Shown: one piece after another, positions 13,901 through 23,581 of the stretch
Numbering within the stretch: the first letter of the stretch is position 1
How the letters are laid out: each line of letters starts with the position of its first letter
From: Isoetes taiwanensis
Taxonomy: Eukaryota; Streptophyta; Lycopodiopsida; Isoetales; Isoetaceae
Length of the DNA: 64,000 nucleotides
Direction: 5' to 3'
NCBI GenBank assembly: GCA_021234155.1
Contig: JAJEKV010000067.1
Span: 4,333,279 to 4,397,278, forward strand
The notes under the pieces: generated by a model
The model's database searches: none
Told to the model about the DNA's origin: nothing
The model's input: the letters and a program-made list of their open reading frames with translations, nothing else
Made by a program: the position numbers and the translations under genes

Positions 13901-14440
13901 CAAGGCCAAATCCTGCAACAAACGAGACCACTGGTCCCTCTCAAACCCATGCACAACCTGGGTTCCAGAACCAGAGCGATCCTCTACTCGCTCTACCATA
14001 TTGAAGTCCCCTAACAACAACCAAGCGACCTGCAATCCACCAAGGGCTCGCAACTTATTCCGAACTGTGGCCTATAAAGCACCCCGCTGAGAAGGCTGAT
14101 TAGGGGCATAAACATTAACAATCCCCCACTCTTGCCCTCCCTCCAACCACTTAATTATTGCCCACCAACCAAACCTGTCTGCTACAGAGTACGTGACCTG
14201 CACATCCATCCTCCAAGCAATAAGAGTACCCCCACTAGTCCGCCCAGAAGAAGAAGCAATATAGGCAAACTGCCTACCAACCATATTCATGAGCCTAGAC
14301 ATATCGCCCCTGTGACACTTATGCTCCTGTCTGCAAACAATATCAGGACGCAACTGCCGAAGTGCCAAAGAAACACGGGCCCTCTTACTACTAGAGGACC
14401 GCACCCCCCGCACATTCCAACTAAGGATCGACCTATTCAT
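10944..14440 (-). pseudogene. LINE-A ORF2: endonuclease-reverse transcriptase, frameshifted
   Basis: Begins at an ATG (14440-14438) that overlaps the ORF1 stop in an ATGA arrangement. Exo/endo-phosphatase-like endonuclease: SILSWNVRGVRS at the N-terminus, a QEHK block, NVYAPNQPSQRG, LLLGDFNMVERVED near 13990, and a C-terminal SDH near 13740. Reverse transcriptase: CPGLDGIPVEFFQTYW, CIFLIPKVKQP, WRPISLLSSVYKI, QSGFVPGRNI and YLKLDCAKAYDSV in 13090-12630, then the catalytic FADD motif near 12349-12360 in another frame. A zf-RVT domain (CPCCGLHRETVEHCL) closes the protein near 11050. The blocks sit in at least three frames, so the protein cannot be made as is. It would perform target-primed reverse transcription in an intact element. 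Confidence 0.9.
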
Positions 14441-16160
14441 CCCGGAGGAGAAGTGTCCAGCCCCACATGCCTACCCACCAGGCCATCAGCCCACTCCATA
14501 GAGTCATCATCTAGAGCCAGAGGATTAATCACAGCAATATGACCTACAGCCGCTCTACATGAGATTCCACTTCCAACACGTGTTGGAAGTCCCCCAGGCA
14601 CCTCCATAGAGTCATGGGCTGCACAAGTCTCTACCTCCACCCGGGCTGCTCCAACCACCTCATGCTCAGCACATACCACTACCGGGACATCCCCACCAGG
14701 ATCACCAGCCCCTCCCACAGCCCTGTCCTCAGACCTAGCCACAACCAAATCATCTGAGCCCTCCCCTGAGCCACCACATCCCCTAGCCCCGCCATCCAAT
14801 GGGCGGCCAGCAGCAAGCCTGCCCCAGCCTCGTCCCACACCACCTCTCCCAACCACACCACCTCGTCCAACTCCACTCACTGCACCACAGAGTCCTCTGT
14901 CTGTTGCCTCAGGAACAGAGGAATCCCGGGCCCCTGCATAAGCACCCGCAACCCCTACCACATCACAGCCACCAGCAGGATCATCAACATGGTCAGATGG
15001 TAGCACAATAGATGGAAACATCTGCCGGATCTCAGAGCCATTCAAAAGCTTCAATCGGAAGAGAAAATGCCAGGGACCACTATGCACTGGAAGAGAAGTG
15101 GGCACAGGCTGCAAAGCAAGCAGAGCAACACAGATCTTGCGGACCTGCACAATAGAATGAGCCAAATATACACCTAGGCCATTACCCATAGAAACCAAGA
15201 AATCAGGCACCATCAGATCAGGAGGAAGATCCTGAATCTGGAACCAACACGGGATTTTAACTGCTGTCAAAGAACTGGTGGACATTGCCGGAGTATAATA
15301 CTGATACAACACATAAGATTCACCCAAAGTATCCACCCCTCGACTAACCAATTGCCGCATGGAAAACTCAGCCTCAAACATGATTATGAAGAAATTATTT
15401 GGTAGGAATTTCAGAGACTGATACCTGGGCAAACCAATACGCCTCAGATGTCCGGCAAGCCAAGAGCTAAACCTCCTCGTGTCCAATATGTAACCCGTGA
15501 AGTAGCCCAATACCGCAAATGAAACTAGATTCTCAATGGTCTGAACATGCTGCCTGCAGGTCAACAGAGTGATGATCCTCCACAAATTTCAGAGCCTCTT
15601 GAACACGAGCAGTCCTACACTCTGGAGCCTTGCGCTTGATCCAATCTGAAAACCCCGGCCGAGTGATGCGAGCAACAGTGTCATTGCTCCGCCAGGTCAG
15701 GCGCACAGGAGTTGGAGCTGCCGCCCTGGCATCCTGAGAGGTATCCAGGGGCACCCCAAGAGGCACATCAGCTACATGCACCCTAGAAGAGGGCGCATCA
15801 CCAGCAAGTGATCCCTTCCCAAGCACAGGGGAAGAGGGCACCACAGATCCAGTTTCCAAAGGGGGCATGCTTGATGGGATCAAGAACGGAGTCTCCAAAA
15901 CACAATCTACTGGGGTCTCAGAATTATATTGAGAGGAAGAGCAATCCACATACCTCTCAACCGAAGGGGATTCCAAGAGCTCCCTCATCTCTGCCACCAA
16001 TTGCATGCCACTTCCTACAGCCCCTGCCTCTTCATGCATGTCGAGACCCACGCCCTTCCCCTTTACTGGAGGATTCTTCCTCCTCGCCATCTCCCTTGGC
16101 TTCAGCCCCAAGCCATGAGGCTCAATCGATCCCCCATCAGCCTGTCTGGCAGGAGCCATG
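14437..16160 (-). pseudogene. LINE-A ORF1: DUF4283-like nucleic-acid-binding protein, frameshifted
   Basis: The likely start is the ATG near 16159 (MAPARQADGG). The first part (about 200 residues, to about 15535) is low-complexity and ends near ITRPGFSDWIKRKAPE. The sequence then continues in a second frame, after a shift at about 15540-15585, with a region whose pattern (FSSWLAGHLRRIGLPRYQ, FLPNNFFIIMFEAEF, IPCWFQIQDLPPDLM) matches DUF4283 domains of plant LINE ORF1 and related proteins. The C-terminal third is Gly/Val/Pro-rich. A longer frame runs upstream to 16345, but it may be 5' UTR. The ORF1 product would coat the element's RNA. The frame ends at the TGA overlapping the ORF2 ATG. Confidence 0.75.
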
Positions 16161-16400
16161 ACATCCAAACCAGTCCAGAAATCAGCTGTTTGCGGCAAGA
16201 AACCACATGTAAAACAGCTGATGCTATAACCACCGGAAAGAGCTCGGAACAAGCTTTCCAACGAGCCTAAGCACACCGAAATCTGACACCAGATAAGAGA
16301 GATATCGCCGATCAAAGTTTCGCCGTCAGAACCCCAACCGCCCAATTCGACCGCCTTCCATCGCCTTCATCTACTAATCTTGTTTTTAATTAGCCTCACT

Positions 16401-16474
16401 TAAGTTCGATTGCGCTACTCCATGCATGGACGGCCAATTTGCGCTTCGCAGCCAGTGCGAGCGAGAGGGACGAT
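16401..16474 (-). other. ITS2 fragment (truncated)
   Basis: This lies directly 3' of the 5.8S copy on the minus strand, is GC-rich and contains a TTGGCCGTCC block resembling ITS2. It is followed within about 100 bp by LINE sequence, so most of ITS2 and all 26S rDNA are missing. The exact junction with the LINE cannot be placed by eye. Confidence 0.55.
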
Positions 16475-16632
16475 TAGACGCTCAGCCAGACATGCCCTCG
16501 GACAAGCCCCGGACGCAAGTTGCGTTCAAAGATTCAATGATTCACGGAGTTCTGCAATTCACATCACGTATCGCATTTCACTGCATTCTTCATCGTGGCA
16601 AGAGCCAAGATATCCGTTGCTGAGAGTGGTAC
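16475..16632 (-). rRNA. 5.8S rRNA gene copy, degenerate (pseudogene)
   Basis: On the minus strand this matches plant 5.8S rRNA from the 5' region (CAACGGATATC) through GATGAAGAATG, CAGTGAAATGCGATACG, AATTGCAGAACTCCGTGAA and TTTGAACGCAACTTGCG to the GAGGGCATGTCTG 3' stem. At about 158 nt it has normal 5.8S length. Most differences from the conserved sequence are C-to-T or G-to-A at CpG (for example ACGTAGCG is now ATGCAGTG), the pattern of a methylated, non-functional rDNA copy. 5.8S rRNA pairs with 26S rRNA in the large ribosomal subunit. This isolated copy lacks neighbouring 18S and 26S genes. Confidence 0.9.
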
Positions 16633-17190
16633 TATCCATCATTTCGCTATCCGGTGCGAGGCGGCCGGGAAGGCCCTCCCAATCCAGAGTCGCTCACCAT
16701 CCAAGACACATAAGATTCCCGAAACGCAATGCAAATGGCACCCGAGCCCCGAGAGGCACGGGAGGAGGGGAACACTTGCCCAATCCAGAGTCGCTCACCA
16801 TCCAAGACACGTAAGGTTCCCGAAACGCAATGCAAATGGCACCCGAGCACCGAGAGGCACGGGAGGAGGGAAACACTTTCCCAAAGGGGCTGAGCGGCAA
16901 GACGATGGAGGCATGGTTGCCCTGGGACCTGCACTTGAAGTGGAAGGTCGCCCGCGCGCCAACAGCAAACAAAGACAAAGGAGAGAAGGACATGCACCGG
17001 CACCAATCGAGTGTCCAAGAATGGAACCGGAACCGTGCCACCAAACGACGCCAAAGGCCAGGGAACACACATAATGAGGACTAGGTCGAGCCGAACATTG
17101 AACGTCTCGAACTTGTTGTGTGCATCTGGAACTCCACCATGGTAGGTGGAAGAGGTTCCGCCGCCGTTCCCGACACAAAGAGGGTAAAAG
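16633..17190 (-). other. ITS1 (probable)
   Basis: GC-rich sequence immediately 5' of the 5.8S copy on the minus strand, where ITS1 belongs. It holds the 101-bp tandem duplication described separately. The conserved 3' end of 18S rRNA was not found, so the fragment starts within ITS1. Long open frames here are by-products of GC-rich non-coding DNA. Confidence 0.6.
16681..16882. repeat. Two 101-bp tandem repeats within ITS1
   Basis: Unit 1 (16681-16781) and unit 2 (16782-16882) both start aatccagagtcgctcacc. They differ at only a few positions, several of them CpG. Sub-repeats of this kind occur in ITS1 of various eukaryotes. Confidence 0.9.
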
Positions 17191-19739
17191 CACATCTATT
17201 GGGATATATTGGGTACTACTTAGAAATGGACATGGATGTGTTTTAGATAGATAGTTTGAGCAGGTACAGACTTATGCAGTTGTAACTCTAGTGCTGACTT
17301 TTCCTGTCAAACCCCAATTTCTTTACATCTAATTAAGCTATAAGATTGATTGTTACATTCGGACATGAGACGTTTGTTGTAGGATGCTAATGTCTGGTAT
17401 TTTTTGTTGGACTTCTGATGATTGCATAAATAATGTACATAGCATATAGAGGATGCATTTATAGATACTTGGAGTGCAAACTTGAATTCCTTTTTAAGGA
17501 ACAGAAATTTACCACTGTGCTTGTGTGCAGTCAAGATGCAGTGCCAGTATTCTTTACCACCTGAGGTAAATTTCTGATTTGATTCTAATTTGAAGTCTGG
17601 CAGTATGGATTAAGTGGCTTTAAGCTCCAGGTCTAGTTGCCCAACGTTCATTATTCTACTTCGGATATGTTTTTGTTTTTGTTTTTGGTTTGGTTGATCC
17701 ATTTCTTTGCAAAACTTAGTATTTTAGCATGTGCTAATTGCTTTTAATGGTTCCAGACAGTTGTCCATTTGTCGTTCCATTTTTTACTCTCTATTTCAGA
17801 CTTATTTCCAGTAGTTAGGCTGAATTACTTATTGCTCGGAAATCACATTCTTCATGTAAGCCTTAAAAGTTATTATTTTGTTTGCCATATCTCTGGTAGT
17901 CCAAGCTTGATCAATTGTTACCATACCTTTTGCAAAAAGCTTGATCGATTGTTAGCAAGGTTTTTGCAAAAAGCTTGGGATCTCTTTGCAACCTTCAGCC
18001 TTATCCTTCTTCCACATACTTTTTACCTCAATCTTCTTGACATGTTTCCCATTTGTTATAAGTCGTGTGTCGTAGTTTATAGCATACGTTTTATATGGTC
18101 ATGGTGTTGCATTACTCTTCAAAATTTGCACTTTTATTTTTGATATGGAGGTTAGTTTTTTACATTGTGGTCATGTTTTGGTTATCCTCGTGAGAAATGA
18201 CTTGCAGATTCAATATTCATTAATCCTCTTTGGTATTTAATAGGAAATGTATTTGCTTTCTGGACAGCTTTAGAAGTTTTGGATTGGATTGGATTGAATT
18301 GCTTCAGTGCATGTTGTAGCCTAGGTATTCAATAGAAAATGGTTATGTTTTTTAGATATTTTATAAGTTTTGCACTATTTGCAACTGGTTGGTTGGCATA
18401 AGAGAACCTATTCTAAGATGATTTAGATTGAAGTGCAAGTTGCAGCTGCCTATCATATTTGAATAAGAGAACCTATCCTAAATTGATTCAGGCATGCTCT
18501 GTAATAAGCCTGCTTTTTCACACTCTTTGACATTTGTTAAAGTTCTTGTTGGGATAAGAGTCTTTTGTAACATAGCTTTTATGTTGAGGTTTATTTAGAT
18601 GGGAGTTTGCAATGGAAGTATTCGCATCTGTAAGAACCAATATAAGCAGCTTGCTCAATAAGATTTTTATCGAGCTCCTCTTCTGCATTGTTAAGAGCTC
18701 TACCTTGCATGTATTTGTTCAATAACATTCTCTCTGATGTGTTTATAGATTTATAAGAATCTAGATGTGAACCCACTTCAGTTTGAACCCATTATCGTCT
18801 TGAAAAATTCCTGGTGAATTCTGTGTTCAATGTACTTGCAGGCAATCAAGTGCTCGATGCTGGTCATATTGTAAGGAGGAAGTTTTTTCAACCATCTTTC
18901 TTCTGAGGTGCATTAATCCTATGTTGTGAGTCTGCACTTTTACCCATTTAAGTAGCTCGAGGCAAGACATATCCATGCTAGTCATTTATTTTAAGAGCAA
19001 GTAGTGTTTCAAGTTTATGGCCCATTTATGGTCTAAGATTCAGAGGTATAGAAGGTGCGGAGGGCTATGCACAAGTGTAGAAGGTTCACTTTGAGTTATT
19101 AGTTTGATGCAGTCCAGGTAATGCTACTTTGATTGACCAAATTTCCAGATAATGTTGTTCTTGAGTTTGATTGGTGATACTAGGACGCTATATTTAGGAC
19201 CGACCCTAACATTAGTCTTTCACATTCTTGTGAATGCATTTAATACACATTAGTCCTACACATTTTTGTTACGACATTTGATACATATTGTTTTTCATTT
19301 GTGATAGTATGACTCCAACATTAGTCTTAAGCATTCTTGTGGACGTATTCTTGTTGTTCTTTTGCAGGTTTTTGAGGATGGATTTGGATTTGTGGTCATG
19401 GCATTCGAAACTTTGCTTATTTGTTAAAGAATCCAAGCAACTCCTTTTGAAGTTACTGGACTCGTGGTTTAAGAGATCGTGTTTTAGACAATACCAATGG
19501 AGGGTAGAAGAATCTTTCGTCATTAATTGAGCTAATAGGTGTTCTTGTTGCATATAATACTTTTTGTAAGCCCAAAAAGGCCAGTATACGTGACAAACTA
19601 TTAGGAAGTGATCTACATTGGAAGTGCTTTAAGAATGGGTAGACCTTTGATCTTCCAGATAAAGGGGGGGACGTATGGATTATAAGTTAGCATGATTGTT
19701 TGGTTGTGTTGGTTTCTGTTGAGTGAGTTCAACTAGGCT
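17191..19739. other. Long stretch without a recognised gene
   Basis: AT-rich sequence with intron-like T-rich tracts. A short degenerate duplication near 17895-17975 has two copies of ttttgcaaaaagcttg about 42 bp apart. A few splice-like AG/GT pairs (for example around 17530-17565) bound very small open segments, but no protein family was recognised. Confidence 0.35.
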
Positions 19740-21175
19740 ATAGGAGCATGCTTTGGCTAAAATAGAACTGGGACGGGTGACCTCTCGTTCTACCCAACAC
19801 ATTGTCTTGTTGGGTGTGGCTAGGGATTCTATCAGTGATGATCCCCAACATGGTAGAACTTATGTCTGCAATGTCCTCGATTTGTCTGCTAATTATGGAG
19901 GATTTTGTCCTCTATCTAATGGTAGGATAAGAAGGCTAGCTAGTCAAAAGACTAGTCTAGATCTAAAATTAGGTATTGCGAAGAAGCGGTCAAGCATATG
20001 GTGATGTTATAATGGTGATACTAAAAGTGATGTCCGTGGTGATGCTATTAGCATCCTACTTCCTGAGGTGGGATTAAATCCTAGCCGACAAAGTGAGAAT
20101 GTACCACAACGTTTTGCCCAGCGAAAGTGCAGGAAGTTGGTAGAGATCCCATAACGTGCTCCAAGTTAAGCATGCTCTGACTAGAATAGAATTGGGATGG
20201 GTGACCTCTGATTCTTTTAAACGTGTTGTCTTCTTGAGTGTGGCTAGGGATTCTATGAGTGATGATCTTTCACGTGATAGAAATTATGTCTGGGACTCGA
20301 TTTATCCGCTAGTTTTTGGGGGATTATGTCCTCTATTCGATGATAGGATTAGAAGGCTAGCTAGTCAGAAGATCAGTCTAGTTATAAAAAAATTACTATT
20401 GTCGATGGTGATGCTAGGATGGTGGCAGAAAAGGTGATGCACCACTAGGGGATTCTTTCCTCTATTTGATGATAGGATAAGAAGGCTAGCTAGTCAGAAG
20501 ATCAATCTAGTCATAAATGCTTTTAATTATTGCAGATGGTGATGCCAGGAAGGCGACACAAAAAGTGATGCCCCTGGTGGTGATGTTACTAGCACCCTAC
20601 TTCCTGCGGCGTGATTAAGTCCTAGCCTACAAAGTGAGAATGTACCAAAAACACTTCGCCCAATGAAAGTGAAGGAAGTTGGTAGGGACCTTGCGACGTG
20701 CCTCAAGTTAAGCATGCCAGGGTTGGAATAGAACTGGAATGGATAACCTCCCATTCTGCCAAAGACATCATCGTCTTAGGTATTGCAAGGGATTCTATCA
20801 GTGATGATCCCTAATGTGGCAGAACTTTTGTCTGGAATGTTCTCGGTTTGACTACTACTTGTGGGGGATTCTGTCCTCTATCTAGTGGTAGGATAAGAAG
20901 AATGGAAAGTGAAAAGGCTAATATTGCAGGGAAGCGGTCTAGCATGGTGATGCTAGGGTGGTAACACTAAAAGTAATGCCCCGAATGATGCTGCTAACAC
21001 CCTATTTTCTCAGATGGGATTAACTTCTAGTCTACAAGAGGACATGTACCACAGAAGTTTTGCTCAATGGAAGTGAGAGAAGTTGATAGGAACCTAGGAA
21101 CATGCGTCAAGTTAAGTGCGCTTTGGATGGAATGGAACTAGGATGGGTGACCTCCCATTCCATAAAAAAGTCTAG
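19740..21175 (+). repeat. 5S rRNA-derived tandem repeat array B
   Basis: Same family and orientation as the array at 8.5-10.5 kb. 5S-like cores lie near 19747, 20162, 20704 and 21108; spacing is about 415, 542 and 404 bp. The longer unit contains an internal partial duplication (two copies of the ctctatttgatgataggat region near 20330 and 20460). Units are diverged from each other by substitutions and small indels, so the array is not recently homogenised. Confidence 0.8.
20161..20210 (+). promoter_or_regulatory. 5S-like internal Pol III promoter module (best-preserved copy)
   Basis: The segment contains AAGTTAAGCATGCTCTG (5S A box), GAATAGAATTGGGATGGG (intermediate element) and GGGTGACCTC (C box) in 5S order and spacing. 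The first half of 5S and a T-run terminator are not evident, so transcription is uncertain. Equivalent modules lie near 19747, 20704 and 21108, and in the other array near 8782, 9573, 9987 and 10405. Confidence 0.6.
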
Positions 21176-21184
21176 CCCATGTAC

Positions 21185-21870
21185 GGAAACCAGGGGCATC
21201 ACTTTTAGTGTCACCATCCTAGCTAGACCTTTTCATGCTAGAACATTTCTCTGAAGTACTTAATTTTCAGTCTAACCTTTAGACTAGCCAGTCTTCTATC
21301 TTATCACTAGATAGGGGATGAAACTCCCCACAAGTAGTGGACAAACTAATAACATTTCATGCAGAAATTCTACTGTGTTGGGGATCATCACCAATGGTAG
21401 GATCTTTTGTCCGAAGTACTTAATTTTCAGACTAGGCTAACCTTTAGATTAGCCAGCCTTCTATCTTACCACCAGATAGGGGATGAAAGTCTCCACAACT
21501 AGTGGACAAACTAAGAACATTTCATGCAGATATTCTACCATGTTGGGGATCATCACCAATGGTAGGACCTTTCCTCCGAAGTACTTAATTTTCAGACTAG
21601 GCTAACCTTTAGACTAGCCAACCTTCTATCTTATACCGGATAAAGGGATGAAACTCCCCACAACTAGTGGACAAACTAAGAACATTTCATGCATAAATTC
21701 GACCATTTTGGGGATCATCACCAATGATAGGACCCATAGCAACTCCTAGAAGTCAATTTGATAAACAAGAGGTTACCTGTCTCAGTTCTATTCTAGCCAA
21801 AAGCATGCTTAACTTGAGGTACATTTCTAGTTCCCTAACAACTTCCATCACTTTCATTGGGTAAAATTTT
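21185..21870 (-). repeat. 5S-derived repeat, inverted unit with local amplification
   Basis: Reverse-complement copy of the same repeat, lying tail-on to array B. On the minus strand the 5S-like core lies at about 21818-21771 (AAGTTAAGCATGCTTTTGG and following). Between 21311 and about 21720 a roughly 164-bp part of the unit occurs three times in a row (starts near 21311, 21476 and 21640). The same 164-bp piece is single in arrays A and B. Confidence 0.75.
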
Positions 21871-22762
21871 TGTAGTACATGCAAAAAGACTTTTAACTTT
21901 TATGAAACCTATTCATGCAGAAAAATTTCAACTTCTACCTCTTTGGAGATTTTTGGGATTATCATATTTTGAATAATTACTTTATTTTGGAAGTTCTTCT
22001 ATTCTTCTACTTGCTTGGTTCAAAGTGTCTTCCTACGGACTTGGGATGTGTATTGTGTAATTATCTCCTCAAATTTTGTATAACTCCTCAAATAAATATA
22101 TTTCTGCAAGAAGGATAAGATCTTTTCAACAAGATTGAATTCATCTAACTCGGAGTTAAATTCACAAGTTATAATTATCTAAGTTATTTTTTATAACACT
22201 TCTAAAATACATTGTAACTTGAAGATTTCAATTTTGCTTTTGATTATTCTACTACTACTGGATAGTTCTCATTTTCATCTATAAGTTTTATGCAAGACAA
22301 TTTTTTATTCGATCAATCACAAAAGAGTTATTGCCATTTAAACCAGATACCCTGATTCTGGGGGTATTTTTTGGAATATTTACAAACTTGAGGGGTATAT
22401 TTGGAATTTTCTCTTGGTTATATCCAAAGAATAAGAAAATCAAAGTTGGGGGAAAGGGGGTAGTAATAGATCGCTAGATGTCTCAACTTGTGACGCAGTT
22501 CTCACATTTTTTCATATGCACGATTTGCCATTAATGTATAATTTCTTCATGGTTTACGTATTAGTTTCAACTTAACATTGCTTACCTTACCTTAACATCC
22601 TTGACCTCAAACATTTAGCTGTAGGTTTTAATCTCAGCTATCTGTTCCATGATTGTTATGTCCAGTAGCATCTTGTGGCCCAATCTATTATGAAGCAACA
22701 AAATGGTTATGAAGTTAACAACCTGGCAATAGGAATAGAATAGAATAGGGATGTTATGTCCA
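21871..22762. other. No recognisable gene
   Basis: AT-rich sequence without a conserved domain or repeat that I can place. Confidence 0.3.
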
Positions 22763-22973
22763 TTACATCCCACCTATAGCCATGTGGTCTTTTTTTCCAG
22801 GCTCTCTTTTTCCTCCTCCATAGTTAGCCCCTCCACCATAGTCCTGGTCAAATCTGCCATGGCCTTAGAACCTTAAATGTGTCAGCCTGCTCTACTTTAG
22901 AATCCTGAGCCTGTGACATGCTCAAAATGCAAGCTCCGATTAGTAAGAGCAACATTTGCGTCAAGGCCGCCAT
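22763..22973 (-). pseudogene. Small secreted glycine-rich peptide gene, one frameshift
   Basis: From an ATG at 22973 the minus strand encodes a classic signal peptide (MAALTQMLLLLIGACI, then LSMSQA before QDS). An acidic linker of about 12 residues follows. After a one-base shift near 22860 a Gly-rich tail runs GHGRFDQDYGGGANYGGGK to a stop at 22765-22763. The total is about 70 residues. A TATA motif (CACTATAAAATGG, 23050-23038) lies about 65 bp upstream of the ATG, with a second copy just beyond. Small secreted glycine-rich proteins are common plant cell-wall or defence-related proteins; the precise family is not recognised. The frameshift means it is either a pseudogene or carries a sequence error. 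There is no similarity to its neighbours. Confidence 0.5.
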
Positions 22974-23037
22974 AGGTAGACCTCTCTAAGTACATTCTTG
23001 CAACAGAGCAGAATGGTTTATCTCGAATCCGGCTTGC

Positions 23038-23050
23038 CATTTTATAGTGT
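23038..23050 (-). promoter_or_regulatory. TATA box of the small secreted protein gene
   Basis: The minus strand reads cactataaaatgg about 65 bp before the ATG at 22973, a normal plant spacing that allows a 30-40 nt leader. A second tataaaat lies about 17 bp further upstream. Confidence 0.45.
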
Positions 23051-23352
23051 AGTCATTTTATAGTACAGTATTAGATTGGGGCTGCCGAAACTGGCTATGA
23101 TGATCAAATGCCATACTGTGACACGAACCCAATCTATACCTTAGGGCTTTTGCTCGGCATATGTTCATCTATAAGACAAAAAAGCACTTGCTATTTCAGA
23201 GAGTCAAACAACTTGTCGTAGGTAAACATTGAGGCGACCAAACAACTGTATTGGCTGCAAGCTGGGCCAAGCTTGGCTATGATGGCTACCATGGCAAATG
23301 CTTCGGCCAAGGGCGTTAAGACTGATACCTTCATCTGATCCAGTGTTATGTC

Positions 23353-23581
23353 CCAGGAGAAATGGCCGAAGTGGCCATGTGGCCAGGAAATGCCAAGGCC
23401 GTAGTTCTTTAGCCTATCATCCAGAAGAAATGGTCGAGGTAGCCATGTGACCAAGAAATGCTGAGGCCGTACGGCACCAGAAGAAATGGCTAAGGTGACC
23501 ATGTGGCCAGAAAATATCGAGGTCGTCCAGGAAATACCGAGGCCATGCAGTACATGACTGGCATTTCCTGGCCACCTCGGC
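23353..23581. repeat. About 51-bp minisatellite, three direct units plus an inverted half unit
   Basis: Units start with ccagaagaaatgg (or a close variant) at 23353, 23421 and 23477 and run to a gaggccgt-type end. A partial repeat follows near 23527. At 23558 an inverted unit begins (ctggcatttcctggccacctcggc); it is cut by the LTR element at 23582 and resumes at 23875 with tcagccatttctgctggg. Confidence 0.75.

Larger units (their letters stand above)
10560..16400 (-). mobile_element. LINE-A: near full-length non-LTR retrotransposon
   Basis: About 5.8 kb on the minus strand with the layout of plant L1-type LINEs: ORF1 with a DUF4283-like domain, ORF2 with endonuclease, reverse transcriptase and zf-RVT, then a 3' UTR and a short, impure A-tail (T-rich at 10563-10585 on the plus strand). 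Both ORFs are broken by frameshifts and stops, so it is no longer autonomous. The 3' end is nearly identical to a truncated copy at 33.15-33.33 kb, which marks the true 3' terminus. The 5' boundary near 16350-16400 abuts an ITS2-5.8S-ITS1 fragment in the same orientation. No target duplication was recognised. Confidence 0.9.

Noticed and set aside
13544-14542. Plus-strand frames of 132-156 aa
   Set aside because: Antisense to LINE-A ORF2, which shows endonuclease motifs on the minus strand.
16647-17195. Minus-strand 182-aa and overlapping frames
   Set aside because: They lie in ITS1, are GC-rich and contain the 101-bp duplication; no protein similarity.
23353-23581. CRISPR-like spaced repeats
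   Set aside because: Repeats are long, diverged and unevenly spaced in a plant genome; a minisatellite fits.
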